Of a stretch of 64,000 bases of DNA, positions 27,658 through 41,600 are shown in pieces (the first letter of the stretch is position 1; every line of letters begins with the position of its first letter). The notes beneath the pieces were generated by a model, which worked only from the letters and a program-made list of their open reading frames with translations, did no database searches and was not told the origin of the DNA. Location: contig JAQGDQ010002368.1 of assembly GCA_030141605.1 (NCBI GenBank), positions 372,001-436,000 on the forward strand. Direction: 5' to 3'. A program made the position numbers and the translations under genes. Source of the DNA: Tubiluchus corallicola. Lineage: Eukaryota > Priapulida > Priapulimorpha > Priapulimorphida > Tubiluchidae.

Positions 27658-30600
27658 TTAACTACGTGGCAAGTTAAACACTGCTAATGGTCCACTGCTT
27701 GTAGAACACCTGTCCAGGTATAAAGAGCATGTGTATTTGTTCAAGTCGAAGATAGCTGAAAAAAGACAGTAAAAATCTTTATCAGATCTGTTTTCAAAAT
27801 TTCGAGTTTCCAGTACTTAAAATATAAAAAATTAGAAACACATTATGTATCAAGTATTTTTGAGAATAGCAACATCGTCGAGTTGGTTCTTTTAATTTAA
27901 ATAAGGGTTGAATCAGCAATTCCCAAAATCATCAACTAAGTCTGTATCTTGATCAGGAAAAGGAGGTCAGTTCGGTTTTTCTAGTGTTAAATCTAGCAGT
28001 AATTCCCAGTCTCAGAGAAGATTTCAGCACCGTAGATAACTAGCACTTAACTGACCGCCTTGAACAGAATGGGCATGATACGATACTAATGAATTAGAAT
28101 TTTTAGCATACATGGCTATATGCAAATAAATTATTGTCATAAATATATCACTTGATAAAGTAAAAGCAGAGAGTCTGGGAAACCAACTTTGGTCATTATT
28201 TAACACCTTCATTGACATGGTGAATGGAGAAATCTGGTCATTGAGAATAACACTCTGGTAACCACTTGTAAATAAAGAAGACTGTTTACTACAATGTCAC
28301 AAATGTACACTAGCACAGCGCACTCTTGCATAATTGAACCCCGAGTTAAACTAGCAGATTAATGAATGCGAAGAGCCATTTCAGGTTACAAACTTACCTG
28401 TAAATAAAGTAATGCTTTTCATTGGATGAACTCTTTCTGAACGGAAAATCGGAAATTTTTCGTCGGAAGAGTCACTTAACAATTCCATAATCTCACTAAT
28501 TGTTTTTATTGGAGGCGCTTTCCGAATCACTGCCTCTCTATGCTTTGATGATGCAACAAGACTTGGTACATCACAGCCTGCATTTATTCTGTGGTATCTG
28601 GAAAGTTAACACTGATTGCATTCAGTCTTTAAGTACTATGTACCACCTTTAGTACATCAACATCAATATTTTTCTGTGTTGCTGCACATTATTATCCAAT
28701 CGTGATTTTAATCATTTGTAACGAATCAGTTGAATGAATAATATATTTAATGCATACATGTTGACATGGTATCTTGTTGGTACTGTCATGCAGTGATCTT
28801 TTTCTTTCATCACACAGACGTCTAATCTTGAGGCTGTTTCATCATACTGCGGATATGCAACTTCGTAGTTAGATATCATTTTTTCTGAAGGTTGCATTAA
28901 ATTTACGCTACAAGCAAAAAAATCGCATGCTGTCAGACACTATATCACACCATGCCAATTTTAACAAAATTCTACAGCGCTTGCAATACTGTTTTAAGTT
29001 TGGCAGGTTTTCTTATTAAGCTGGCATATTGTAAAGATACCTGATTCAGTTTGGTAACATTAATTTTTCAACATTGTATGTGAGTGAGCAGTAAATGTCA
29101 CAAACTTAAAATAAGGAAAAGATTACATGTATGAAGACTATGACAAGGAACAAGACTGAAGCTATTCAGTATGAAAGTGTTGAGCAGCTCTGAATTGTAT
29201 TATGATTATTAATAAACAAAAACTGGCGAGCAAAGCTCACTTTTACAATGTTGCTCGGTTTGCTTGCATCCTCACTTCTCTTTATCTCTCTCTTTGCAGG
29301 CAGTCTGCAGAAAATTTTAAAATGAGGCTTTTTTGCGTTAAATTTATCTTTAAATTTATTTTAGGCAGAGCGGCATGACACCTTTCTCTTGATTATTGTG
29401 TTACTATAATACAATATTTGAGTTACCATGCCATTGAAAGAATTTTTCCTTTGAAATACAGTAATACTGAAGTGTGCGAAAATTGACCCCCTCCCCCTAT
29501 GTCTGTCCCAGTGGCCCTAGTATTATTCATGCAAAATTTCATTGAAGTCAGTCATTTGGCCATACATAAAGAGCAAACAGGCAAACTTGAGTGGCTAAAA
29601 TAGTGTAGGAAGCTAATGGTTTTAATAAAATCCTGTTACCTGATGCCAGACGCTATCCCACAACCTTCATCTCGTAACACATCTTCCACTTCTGCCTTGG
29701 AACGAGCTGCTAATATTGCCCTGACCATTATCGGCACAGCTAAAAAATAAAACCATACAATTTTTTAACGCATTACAATCTAACAATAATATATTCCATT
29801 TTCCACAAAGGAGATTTTATTATTGTAATTATATATTAAAAAGCATCCTTGCAAAACTTATTCCTAGCTCATTTAATATAAAATTAATGTACTAATATAC
29901 ATGTAGAGCTCCCCTAGTAAATAGAAAGAAACTGATGCCGACCTACTGTATAAAAGCTTTGACTTAACTTTTCAGTGCCAGGTTTCAAATGAAACTCCCT
30001 TATTATAACATGAGAATTCTGTTTGCAACCACATTGCTATTGAAAATTAGGGACTACAACCATCATGAACAATGGCCCTTTAATTGTAAATAACACTGGG
30101 ATCGTATGAGCTTTGAACTGTTTGTTTAGACACGAATCTCACAACCAAGTGCAAATGGGTGTGCAAACCCAGAAAATTATCTTTTTTGTTATATCCTTAC
30201 GTAGTTTTCCTCGTCGACATCCATTTGGTATTACATCATTTAGAGTATAGATGACTCCATGTTTGTTGAAGCCAATGCTGTATCCAGGTGTGAAACCAAA
30301 AAATGAAATGGCAGTCCAGTCTTCTTCTAGGACACCATGTTTGCCCATTGGCTCATCACTGATTATATGAGCTGTTATCATCCCATATGAGTGTTCCAGA
30401 CACAAGAAATAGTCCTCATTATGTCCAAGTGCAAACTAGAAAATGATATACAAACAAAATTAGTTTATAACGATACAACGATATATTAAGGCTACTCTAA
30501 TATATTAGACACAAATGTGTACTAGCTTTTTCTAAGCATTTATCTTGCAATATTATACAAATGCATAGCATAAATATTTTTGCAATTCCAGGAAATACGA

Positions 30601-33330
30601 TGAATACCAGTGTACATAAAAACTCGTATTGTGGAGAAAAATAGCAGTGGTGTATAATGCTTCTTAACACTGTTTATGAATGTTTTCCGGATTCCTCTTC
30701 CAAACATACATTGATCAGTACAGATGAAAGAGCAACTTAGCAAAGCAACTCTTTATGGTAATATTCATTTTTAAAATAATCACAGACATTAAACCAACCT
30801 AGCTGTTACTGAGCACTTTGCTCCTTACAACAAGCAATAAAATTTTCTCAGAAAATATCCACGGTCGTACGTCTTGTAAAAATTGTCTGTTTAACAGATA
30901 AGAATCTGCTTAACAAGTTTTACAATAATGGTCATTTTTTCAGAAAAATCTGTGTGTGGTGTGTTATGCCACATATGTAACTCTTCATTACATAATGTGT
31001 GCACAAGATCAAATATATCAAAAGCAAAGTACCACTAGAATGATGAAGGAACACCAACACAGAGAGATTGTACATAAAAAATACCTCTTCAGGATTATTC
31101 AAAAAAATATCTGTACAACCGATCGATCCTCTGTCAACTTCACTGCAGGTTTTGCGAAATCTGTCAGAATCCAGTATGCCCATAGCAATCAGTTCTTGTG
31201 ATATGGTATTCATAAACAACTAAAAAATGGAAATCTGGGAAATACCTGACAGCGTTATTAATGAGTGATTTTCTAGTAAATCTGAATGCATGTCCTTCTG
31301 AAATACAAGATATGTTTCGGCAAAAGCTAAGCTTGGCACATTATTACATGCCTAAAATTATCGCTATTACATTTAAAATTCTGTAGCAAACGATTACTAG
31401 TTCCAACATAAAAGTACACAAAGACAAAGCATTATAGTAAAAGTAAAAGTAAAAGTAAAAATACGCAAGCGACTTCTAAGAGTGGTCAAGAGAGCATTTA
31501 TGGTAGTCCCTGCAGCAAGCCAGCAATAAAAAAAATAAATTCTATTGCTATATGCCATTATTAATGATGCCACAGCATCAAGGCTATACATTCAAAACCA
31601 TGCATGTATTTTATGATTTCTTGTTGGAGAGTGCAAATGTGCCATTTATGTATTTCTATGCACGCCATTTTTTACACATGCACATTTGAATAATTACTTT
31701 TTCAAATGAACAACTGCTTCCGTCTGCTATCCCTTGCAATTCTGTCACATACTGAGGAAATGAGTCTTGCGTGGTGACCAAAAATTCTTCATAAATCTGT
31801 GAAGTATAAAGTTATGGAAACTTGAAAATCTGTTCAATGTATCTGGGAGGAATTTACTCATGCATTATGCTTTTAAAAAAATTGAATGACTGCAAATCCT
31901 TTTATTTGCTTACATTAATTAATATTGATGTATACAGCTATAGGGTCCCGACAACCAAGTCCTTCGGTTGCCAGCGACTTTGATTTTGGACATTTGAAGT
32001 GTTAAAACTAAAAATTAATTTGAATTTTACTGCAAAAACTAGACTATAGGTTTATTCTTATGTCACAACTATAATATGTACCCGACAAAATATCAATGAC
32101 AACAATAGTTCAACTAACTTATGTACTAAGGCCTTTTACATTATTAATAATAATGTTAACAAAATGTACTGTAGCCCCATTATCAAATGAATCATAAAAG
32201 CTAAATTGTATATTATGCACAAAAATACAAACCTGTATCTGATTTAGACTTAATTTAGTGACACATCTAATTTCATAAAATTTAAAAATAAAATAAGTGT
32301 ATACCTTTTTTCCCTCATCTGTATTACAGAATGGGATTATGGCATCTTTTATGTCAGTGTTAGTTTCAAAATATTCCTGAATTTGCTGCCTGAAAGTCTT
32401 TCCCTGCAAGAAAAACATGTTTTTACAATTAAAATAATAATTTCACAGAATGAATAAAGAAAAAGCTACCCAGAGTATCAATGATGCAGTAAGTCCACCT
32501 TCCCAGACTCTTGTGCTTGATACCTTGAAAATCTTTGACATTTACACAATATACAAGTCATTCATTTTGGCAAATTTGATTCACAAATTTTCATTTGATA
32601 GGACTTCGCCAGGTCAAACAAGGTCAGATGCTTTTCACTTTCAAATTTTGTCAAGCAATTACTGGCCTAATATTCGGCCACATTATCCGGCCTTTGACTC
32701 CAGAGTCATTGCCCACCATTTCCCAAACGTTGTCGTCGTTCATCTACTGTCTGCACGTGCAGCTAAAACCTACCTTTATAACACTATAGTTGCAATTGCT
32801 CGAATCTTGGATCTGCCCTCTCTCTTCCCTGGGGAGGGCATAAATATTTTTTGTCGATGTTGAGTTGTCAGTAGGTGGCAATTTATTTTAATTCCTTGCA
32901 CTGAGCTGACCTGCAACATCCAATTGCTGTGCAGCTATTGAGATTTCGACCTGTTTATCCCTACTCTTGATATACTCTCGCGGTGACCTTTGACATTGAT
33001 CATTATTTTGCCCCAAAGTGTTTCCACACAAAAAATCTCAAGGCTACCTCCTAGTGATTCAGGCCTGACTGGCTTAAACTCAGATTGTTGACAGACAACG
33101 GCTGACACAAGGTGCCCAGACTTGCAAACTCGGGAAGTTAGGGGACTTAAAAATGAAAAACCAATTCGAAGTTGCTGCATTCAAATATGTACTACACAGC
33201 ATCTTATTAGTGACAAAACACTACACACAGTCTATAACCTTAATATAAAAAGGTAACTTACAATAGCATATCCCACTGAATAATAGTTTCCAGACACATG
33301 AAGTGCAGGCAAAGAACGAGCTTCCTCCAT
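27658..33330 (-). CDS. tan-like beta-alanyl-amine hydrolase (peptidase C45 family), copy 1, nine exons, 394 aa
   Basis: Exons on the minus strand: 33262-33330, 32305-32403, 31698-31796, 31085-31219, 30201-30435, 29640-29739, 28758-28907, 28398-28597 and 27658-27755 (1185 nt; phases 0,0,0,0,1,2,2,1). The product resembles Drosophila tan (N-beta-alanyl-dopamine/carcinine hydrolase) and the acyl-CoA:6-APA acyltransferase fold. It begins SLPALHVSGNYYSVGYAIGK and has no signal peptide. The predicted autocleavage site and nucleophile is Gly|Cys124 in SIGCTDIFLNNPEE, at the end of exon 4. Exon 5 carries LGHNEDY, AHIISDEP and TPGYSIGFNKHGVIYTLN. Exon 7 has ISNYEVAYP and TRYHVN, exon 8 IMELLSDSSDEKFPIFR, and exon 9 the conserved IFDL start and NLPRS end. 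The position after GHxED is Tyr instead of the Ala in copy 2 and tan. Substrate is not established. It is tail-to-tail with NSMCE3. Confidence 0.9.
32450..32863 (+). other. unrecognised 137-codon ORF antisense in intron 1 of tan-like copy 1
   Basis: An open frame of 137 codons on the plus strand between exons 2 and 1 of the minus-strand gene. I recognise no family, signal peptide or repeat relation. Flanking composition is slightly less AT-rich, so it may be part of an unidentified transposable element or a chance ORF. Confidence 0.2.
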
Positions 33331-34780
33331 ATTTACTTGACTGTTGTTCTTTTCATACGTTTGAAAATTATTCTTACTTGCTAGCTGCTACTGATGTTTA
33401 TAACAGCAGTTTTCAGAATTACAGTGAGACATTAAGCCACTAAATAAATATTATACACTGAGATATGTTTGTGATATCGCTGCACACATATACCAACAAA
33501 TATTTGCCATAGCCATGGTACTATATTGATAAAGTAAGCTGTACTTTTGCGCTAAAACATGAATCAAGGCCATTTGCACTTTAGATATAAACATAGACTA
33601 GTAAGATCCAACGTCCAGCTTTAATAATAGTAGTTGTAGCCTTCATGCACTAAAATGTAACAGTTAAGCCAGAATTGAACTCACATTGACCTATTCGTCA
33701 CTGGCGGCACTATGCATGTATATATTTTAAGCTTCATGTAGGGCCCCAATATGTGGATATTACCCGTGCACTATCGTACAAGTTTGAACAGGGAAAGTAT
33801 AGAAAGATTTATGATGCAGAAAAAACTTTGGACCTAACAATAATTCTTATAATATCACCAGAATGAGCCAACTTGTTGCTTGCAAGTTAAATTATAATGA
33901 AGAAACAAGTAGATGTCAAAGATAACCGTTGCCCCCCCCCCCATAAGATACAGAGCGGGTACAGGCATATGTACTTGTAAGTCCTCTCTCAAAATGATAA
34001 CTAACGGAGTTAAAATGTTGATTTTAATTTAAAAGGAGCAGCCAGGCAACAATTTCTTGATGACGTACCAACAGGTTCTTTAACATCTTCGTCGTTTGCG
34101 ACAGTAATTGCCTTGGTGGGTAATAATTTTGTGTGCAAAACTTGTGGCCATGTCTACAAGATATAAGCTCTATTATTTTGTTCTTTACAATACCTACAAA
34201 TGCGGAAGTGCATATTAATTATTTCCTTCATTTATAAACTCATTTGTGACTACATTATGGGTAGAATAACGTTGTGTGGATGTTTCCCAACAAGTAGCTA
34301 GGGTAAAAATCAGGAGAACAGTCCATGTCAGCTGCATGTTAGCAAGTAAAATTATTTGTAAACAAAATTCATAAAAATGTAAAACAATTAAAACAAATGC
34401 AAAAGAGTTACACGCCTACATTAGTAAAGGAAAGGGAAAAATGATTCAATATGATTGGGCTGCTTAACTACTGTAATATCTGCTGACCTGACCAAGTCTG
34501 CGAGGATTCATCAACAATGTACTGACAAAAATGACATAGTGCAAATCATTATGGTTTTAATGTATTATCACGTATTTTATAAGCTTACATATTTATAAAA
34601 ATAAATTTGATTCGATCTGACTGATTTAAGTATCTGGGCACGAATTCATGTACTGCTCTCACGACTGTTTCGCTGTCTTAAGTGTGGTTTAAGCCAGCGG
34701 AAATATCTATATCCAATTCATTTAGACGTCTTATCTCCCCCTAGTAAGCGCGACTAGGAAAGTTAGGCGGAATTAGATAT
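33331..34780. other. 5' flank of tan-like copy 1
   Basis: AT-rich sequence without a recognisable exon or TATA box. A run of ten C occurs near 33934. Otherwise nothing is supported. Confidence 0.5.
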
Positions 34781-34817
34781 GTAAGTAAGTAAAAGAAAGA
34801 AAGAAAGTAAGTAAGTA

Positions 34818-34851
<34 letters not shown>

Positions 34852-34877
34852 TAAGTAAGCAAGTAAGTAAGTAAGTA

Positions 34878-34940
<63 letters not shown>

Positions 34941-34960
34941 GTAAGTAAGTAAGTAAGATC
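34780..34960 (+). repeat. (AAGT)n tetranucleotide microsatellite
   Basis: AAGTAAGT and AAGCAAGC tetramers over about 180 bp with two single-base slips. Long Leu/Thr ORFs here are artefacts. Confidence 0.95.
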
Positions 34961-35125
34961 TGAATCTAATCTTGAAGAACAATTGGAAAGTTCTTTTCTC
35001 AAGTCAGTTAATTTGTTAATTTTAAATTGTTAAAAATAAGTGTTAGCTGAATTCAAGTTTTAAGCAAATTTTTATGTAAATAAAGTGATACTCTAAAAAG
35101 ATCGTTGAAAAGCCATATTGGCAGT

Positions 35126-35750
<625 letters not shown>

Positions 35751-35975
35751 TATAACTTTTATTTAGTTTTTTTAGTAGCCCAGTTGCACGTACAATTAAC
35801 TAATACATTTTCTCTGATCCAATCAAAGTAAATAAATATTAAAAAACTTGAATTTAAGTTTATGTGAAATTTGTTTTGCCGTTTTTGTTATAGAATTAGT
35901 AGCTGATAAAATTTTTATTTATAAGCCTAGTTATTAATTTCATTTTTCTAAATCAGAACCATCCGGTTGTCATAA

Positions 35976-36092
35976 AAAAGTTTGAAATAAAAAGTTTGAA
36001 ATAAAAGTTTGAAATAAAAGTTTAAATTAAAAAGTTTCAAATAAAAGTTTGAAAAAAAGTTTGAATTAAAAAGTTTGAAATAAAAGTTTGAA
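35976..36092 (+). repeat. short tandem repeat of AAAGTTTGAAATAA units
   Basis: About seven or eight imperfect copies of a 14-18 bp unit AAAGTTTGAAATAAA. The surrounding 35751-36940 is AT-rich with no gene seen. Confidence 0.85.
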
Positions 36093-36939
36093 GATAGAGC
36101 TAATTTGCTGAGGAAAGTGGTGGTGGTGTTGAGATCTTTGTAATACGTAATCCTTTGTACTTACTGTACCTACCCTTATAAATTTATGATAAGCATACCA
36201 TACGTATTTCAGAAAATATAGGAATACAAATCAAGTAGCAAAATTTAAATTGATACGAAGACTCGGACCTGGGACGTTTGTGTTTGAAGCAGATGTACAC
36301 CAAATGCAGTACAGTTATGTACCTCATTTTGCGTGGATTGTTGCTTAACCTTTGACCTACAAACTGTTTGTTCTAGAAAACTGCTTGAAAATTGTTTATT
36401 GTGTAATTATACATTTAGCTAAAACTATGTGTTTAACAAAAAATAGTTTATTTGGAAATTTAGAATACGAATCAATGAAATAATATATAAATCAGAAATG
36501 AAAAAACACAAGACATTTAGAGCAAAAAGTGGATAAACAATGTGTATTAATTAAATGTGAAAAAATTGTGGTAATAATAACTGTGGTAAATGTGAATGCA
36601 GAAATATCAACACAAATTTACACAATCATGAATGAGTACAGTGAAAAAATGCGTAAAAATGATTAGGTAGAGCTAAAAAAAAAGTACAAGGTTGCAAAGA
36701 ATATTAATGCAAAGAACATTCACAACGAAAAGTCCCGCTGCATTTTCTCTGGCAGAATCGATAGCACTTGGTAGATCTTCTATGAAAATGACATGAAACA
36801 GTTACTGTGGAAGGCAGAGCATCTGTACATCGGATCTGCTGCTTTTTTTCTGTAAAAACAACACAGGATGACAGGGATGCATTCAGCAGTGATGCAGAGT
36901 ATACATTTCATTACTGCTAAACACATCCCTCTCATCCTT

Positions 36940-37330
36940 GTCTCTCTCACACACTCACTCATTCCTGCACCCAATCCCATTCCCTTACTTTCTCTGACAC
37001 TTGCTCACTTGCCCTCCTACTCCCTCTCCCCCTTCTCTCTCTCACTCCCTCCCTCGCCCTCCTACACCCCCTACCCCCACTCCATCCCCTTCCCACTCCC
37101 ACACCCACACCCTCTCCCACACCCACGCCCCCTCCCACACCCACGCCCCCCACACCCACTCCATCCCCTTCCCACTACCACTCACCCTCCCCACACCCAC
37201 ACCCACGCCCCCTCCCACACCCACGCCCCCTCCCACATCCTCATCCCACTCGCCCTCTAATCACACTCCCACACCCCTTCAGACTCCTCCCCCTCTCTCC
37301 CTCACTTGCTCTCCCTCAAACTCTCTCACT
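36940..37330 (+). repeat. C-rich minisatellite (CCCACACCCACGCCCC)
   Basis: C/T/A tract with tandem CCCACACCCACGCCCCCTCC units, clearest at 37085-37235. It is strongly strand-asymmetric (C on plus, G on minus), which could allow G-quadruplex formation on the minus strand. ORFs here are low-complexity artefacts. Confidence 0.9.
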
Positions 37331-37530
37331 CACAATTACTTCCTCCCTCTTGTAGTTTGGTACTAGTCAAAACACTAGAAATTCATCAGATCTTTTGATT
37401 AATTACTATTTATTTCAGCGTGAAAGAGACACAAAAAACTTGCAATTATAATTTGTGTTTAAAATTTAAAATGTTATAAAATAAAACAGTATTCCACAGT
37501 TTAAGAAATTTCGAAGCAGAAGCCAGTTCT

Positions 37531-37857
37531 TCTTGAATTCAAAATCTGAACCAAGAGCAGGATTCTTTAAGAAATAATGCAGAAATTCCTGCAGAGAGCT
37601 TGCAAATGTTTGCATAAAAAAAGTGCTCTTAATCATTAATTTGGTGAATTTTAAAATGTAAAAACAACTTCTAAGTCCTTGCTTGGAATTTAGTGATAAT
37701 CTTACTCAACAAAACAAATTATAGACTCCCCGGCATCTCCATCTGAAACTTCTGTGACAATGATCTACGATACCTGTTCTGTTTGAGTTTTTTTCCTTAA
37801 AGAATGTGAGTTTTTTCCTAAAGAATCCTGCTCTTAGTTCTAATTTTGAATTCAAGA
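37531..37857. repeat. MITE-like inverted repeat element A
   Basis: TCTTGAATTCAAAATCTGAA at 37531-37550, continuing through GAGCAGGATTCTTTA, recurs inverted at about 37813-37857. The arms are about 47 bp with few mismatches, around 230 bp of non-coding sequence. It ends directly at element B. Confidence 0.7.
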
Positions 37858-37858
37858 A

Positions 37859-38227
37859 TGAGCCTTTCCACAGCTCCAGCGATTGATGATGATCGTGAGA
37901 AGGTCAAAGGTTAAATATACCACAGCAACGCGTCTTAACTGCAACCGTCACGAGACGTGGGGGTAAAGCAAAGCCGTCTGCTGGATTAGTTAAGTAACTT
38001 CCGTTGTTTTACATGGACTTTACTTAACTATGCATTAGTCTGCGCATAGAGTGATTTACTAGCAAGATTTTGCTTGGGAACAACAAAAATAAATTAGGCA
38101 AGCTTAAAACTATTACTATTTCAACAGCAACGGCTGCGAGGCGTTGTGAAGTACACAAAAATGCTTTGTATGGCAACCTGTGACTTTTCACGATCATCAT
38201 CAATCGCTGGAAAAGTGAAAAGGCTTA
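37859..38227. repeat. MITE-like inverted repeat element B
   Basis: CCAGCGATTGATGATGATCG near 37875 recurs as the exact inverse complement at about 38190-38210, within longer imperfect arms starting GCCTTT at each end. Length is about 370 bp. It abuts element A. The outer flanks end in TGAGCC and GGCTTA, so the terminal few bases are uncertain. Confidence 0.75.
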
Positions 38228-39800
38228 TTGGAATCCCGAGTGTTTCGACTAGTACCTCAAGCTAGTAGCTACAGTGGGTGAAGCAGAGCACATTTGGTCA
38301 AACTATGTATCATTCATTTTAATAATTTTATTTTTCTTTAATCAGCAATCCTAATCTTGTTTTTTTAGTTAATTCATAATCTTATATTTTTATAGTACAT
38401 TTTCCACCTAAAACGTGTAAAGTTCTATTTTTAAAAAAAGTGAGAGTCAGTTGCTAGTCAGTGGTTTTTAATTTACTTCTTTTTCCAAGCTAAGTATTTT
38501 GACATGTGTGTCCTTAGACTGGGAAATAAGAGATATAAGATCTGGATATAAGAGAGCTCCAGTTTGGTACAAACTCTTTTTGATTCAACATTGTAACGAT
38601 TAGCTAGTGAAAAATGTTGAGACGTGGAAAAATAATACACTTGCTGCTTTTATTTATGCTAAAACGAAAGAACTAATCTGTCAATTTTGCAGGAAATGAT
38701 GTTGTTGTCTGCACTCCTGTCATGCCCTGGCCGCCGGTGACGTCATATCTGTTTTTTCAGACACCTCTGTGGTGCGAGGAAGGCAAATGAAAAATAAATT
38801 TCGTTTTCCCATGCAGGGCCTCTCTTATATGGCACAGTCTAAACAAGGCATGACAGTAAATCAAGCACTACTGACTAACACCAGTCTGCGACTTTTCTAA
38901 AAAAAAACTTATGCATTTAAAAACTAAAAAAACTTGTGCCTTTAAAAAATGAAATAATTCGCTACACAAAATTACTGATGGCGGAAGCTGTTAATTAATA
39001 ACTGATACATGTATGACCAAATATGCAATCATCCTGTGCCCACTGTCACTTGACAAAACTTTCGTGATCCAATTGCAGCCAATTCTTTTATCAACCATGT
39101 AGATTCGACCCCGTCCTTCTGCATGGACGTGTCTTCTGGGCTTGTCCTCTGCGTGCGTCCTCTGGGCGTGTCTTCTGGGTTTGCCCTCTGGATGTGAACC
39201 AGTGATTCTGTTCAAATGTAAATAGCTTAAATCAATTCCCAAGTTGCCAACATACAAGAAGTAACAAACCAAAATACAATATGCTCTCTATTCGGTTTGA
39301 CAATAGTTTTTATACCTGCACATTTTTTCAAGTTCCCTTATCACAGAGTATGTGTTCGAGGTTTCTTCTCTATCTCAGTGTAGTTAAAACACATGGCCAG
39401 GGTCAGTGTTTTTTATTTATTTATTTAATATATCCACAATGATTATTACAGCATTGTACATAAAAGTATTTAATAATATATTTATTATTATGTGCACAAG
39501 ATGCCAAGCCGCAAATTACTCGTGGGGTACTCAAGAAGTAATTACTTGTTTGGAGTACCCCAAATGAATGTGGACTGAGTGTAATAGAAAAGAGCACTAA
39601 AGGAGTAGAAGGAAAGGTTAATAGAGAATAGAAAGAAGAAGAAAGGTGTGATGGTATCTGTATGAAGTAACATGAACTATAGAAATGTAAAAATTGACAT
39701 AGCAACACAATGGATTCCGACAGGGACAGCAGTGTAATTAATCAAATTGATTTATTCTGTATAATTAGAAAAGATTTCACTTTTGAAATTTCTTTTGAAG
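38228..39800. other. intergenic sequence with a small 13-bp minisatellite
   Basis: No gene seen. At 39128-39192 five imperfect 13-bp units of CGTGTCTTCTGGG type lie in tandem. The rest is AT-rich. Confidence 0.5.
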
Positions 39801-39804
39801 TTAT

Positions 39805-40110
39805 TTATAGATAAACAATAAGTCTAGGGTCAGTGTTAGCGATGAAGTGCCTTGCCGCATCAGTCCTGCAATACTTAATACGAAATTCGCTAAATCTTGT
39901 TGAGTAATGTCTTACGTTAATAGCTAATAGGTTTAAAAAGAAAGCAGGGAGAAGTTTATGTTTGGTTATGTAGATGTAAACAGCGGTATTCAGGTTTATT
40001 AGATCATTTAGCACTAGGATAGAATAATTCTTATAAATCAATCTTATAAATTTACGTTGTAGAGAGTTTAGTTTAACTAGAGTTGAAGGGTAGGTGTTAG
40101 GAAATGCGGG
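39805..40110 (-). pseudogene. non-LTR retrotransposon reverse transcriptase C-terminal fragment
   Basis: On the minus strand, SLQRKFIRLIYK is followed by LNLNTAVYIYITKHKLLPAF, then RHYSTRFSEF, and an Asp-Pro-Arg near the end. This order (L-x-x-LQ-x-x-x-I-R-x-I, then a hydrophobic IYIYITKHKLLP stretch, then N/H-x-Y-S/N-TR) is typical of the thumb/C-terminal part of CR1/Jockey-group RT. The frame is short and truncated on both sides. Confidence 0.65.
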
Positions 40111-40744
40111 ACCTAACTAGAAAACTGTTAGTGGTGCCCTCTACCCTACAAAAGCTGAAGATTGATGATGTTTTATGCGCACCGTGTAGCACGCCAGTCC
40201 CAGCCAAAAAACGTTGAGGGCTTGAGGCTCCACATTAGAAAAAATGATATGTACTAGAAGTTGAAAACCTGTATGAAATATTTAATGTTTTATTACAAGT
40301 CAAGATAATTACTGACATAATTAATAAAGAAACGATCAATAAAAAACATTGAAACGCAGATATACGGGAACAGACTGAAGATTTGCACTGCGTTCACAAC
40401 ATCAAGATACTTCAAACACACCAGACGTTCATTAATTCATCACAGAGTCCTCGACCAGAGAGTGTTGAAAGCGGGGCCCCTCTTGGCGCGAGGTCCAATT
40501 TGAAGAAATCTGTCAAATTGGCTTAAAACCGGCCCTGAAGATGACATGTAAGTCTTATTGGTAAACTGCTACAATAGTGCTAAATACTTCGCTTACCAAA
40601 AAACTACTAGGTCTACTGCCATGAAACTGAAGTGAACTGAAGTAATTAAAGATCATTTCCACAAAGTTTTTCAAATTTATGCGTATATTTGACTTTGTTT
40701 ACAGTAAATTGTGTCATAAAACAGTTGATATGTTCGACATAGTC

Positions 40745-41600
40745 AGCATATTTAGTTTCGGGACATTTTAAGACCGCATGAGTAAGTCTGAACAACATTC
40801 AAATCACAAAATTGACATTCAGCATATTTAGTTTCGGGACATTTTAAGATCGCATGAGTAAGCGTTTGAACAACGTTCAAATCACAAAATTGACATTCAG
40901 CATATTTAGTTTCGGGACATTCTAAGACCGCATGAGTAAGGGCCTGAATAACATTCAAATCACAAAATTGACATTCAGCATATTTAGTTTCGGGACATTT
41001 TAAGATCGCATGAGTAAGCGTTTGAACAACATTCAAATCACAAAATTGACATTCAGCATATTTTGTTTCGGGACATTTTAAGACCGCATGAGTAAACGTT
41101 TGAACAACGTTCAAATCACAAAATTGACATTCAGCATATTTAGTTTCGGGACATTTTAAGATCGCATGAGTAAGCGTTTGAACAACGTTCAAATCACAAA
41201 ATTGACATTCAGCATATTTAGTTTCGGGACATTCTAAGACCGCATGAGTAAGGGCCTGAATAACATTCAAATCACAAAATTGACATTCAGCATATTTAGT
41301 TTCGGGACATTTTAAGATCGCATGAGTAAGCGTTTGAACAACATTCAAATCACAAAATTGACATTCAGCATATTTTGTTTCGGGACATTTTAAGACCGCA
41401 TGAGTAAACGTTTGAACAACGTTCAAATCACAAAATTGACATTCAGCATATTTAGTTTCGGGACATTTTAAGATCGCATGAGTAAGCGTTTGAACAACGT
41501 TCAAATCACAAAATTGACATTCAGCTTATTTAGTTTCGGGACATTCTAAGACCGCATGAGTAAGGGCCTGAATAACATTGAAATCACAAAATTGACATAT
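40745..41600 (-). repeat. 78-bp coding-like satellite derived from a LINE zinc-knuckle, with 312-bp higher-order period
   Basis: About eleven tandem units of 78 bp (26 codons, open on the minus strand for 250 codons), each encoding a C-x2-C-x9-H-x4-C motif: CQFCDLNVVQTLTHAILKC. The first unit is 76 bp. Variants follow a four-unit pattern (units 3-6 repeat as 7-10), so the array has a 312-bp higher-order repeat: the GGGCCTGAATAAC variant near 40930 recurs near 41250 and 41560. The right end joins a single-copy LINE fragment that has the same motif. Confidence 0.92.

Noticed and set aside
31940-31975. tRNA-like hairpin CAACC...GGTTG
   Set aside because: Only a single stem; no A/B boxes or cloverleaf.
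36868-37366. Pro/His/Ser-rich ORFs in the C-rich tract
   Set aside because: Minisatellite composition only.
40745-41504. A genuine multi-zinc-finger gene of 250 codons
   Set aside because: Unit near-identity, higher-order periodicity, absence of a proper 5' context and the adjacent LINE fragment with the same motif favour a transposon-derived satellite.
40745-41600. CRISPR-like array
   Set aside because: Units are contiguous 78-bp tandem repeats without spacers, in a eukaryotic genome.
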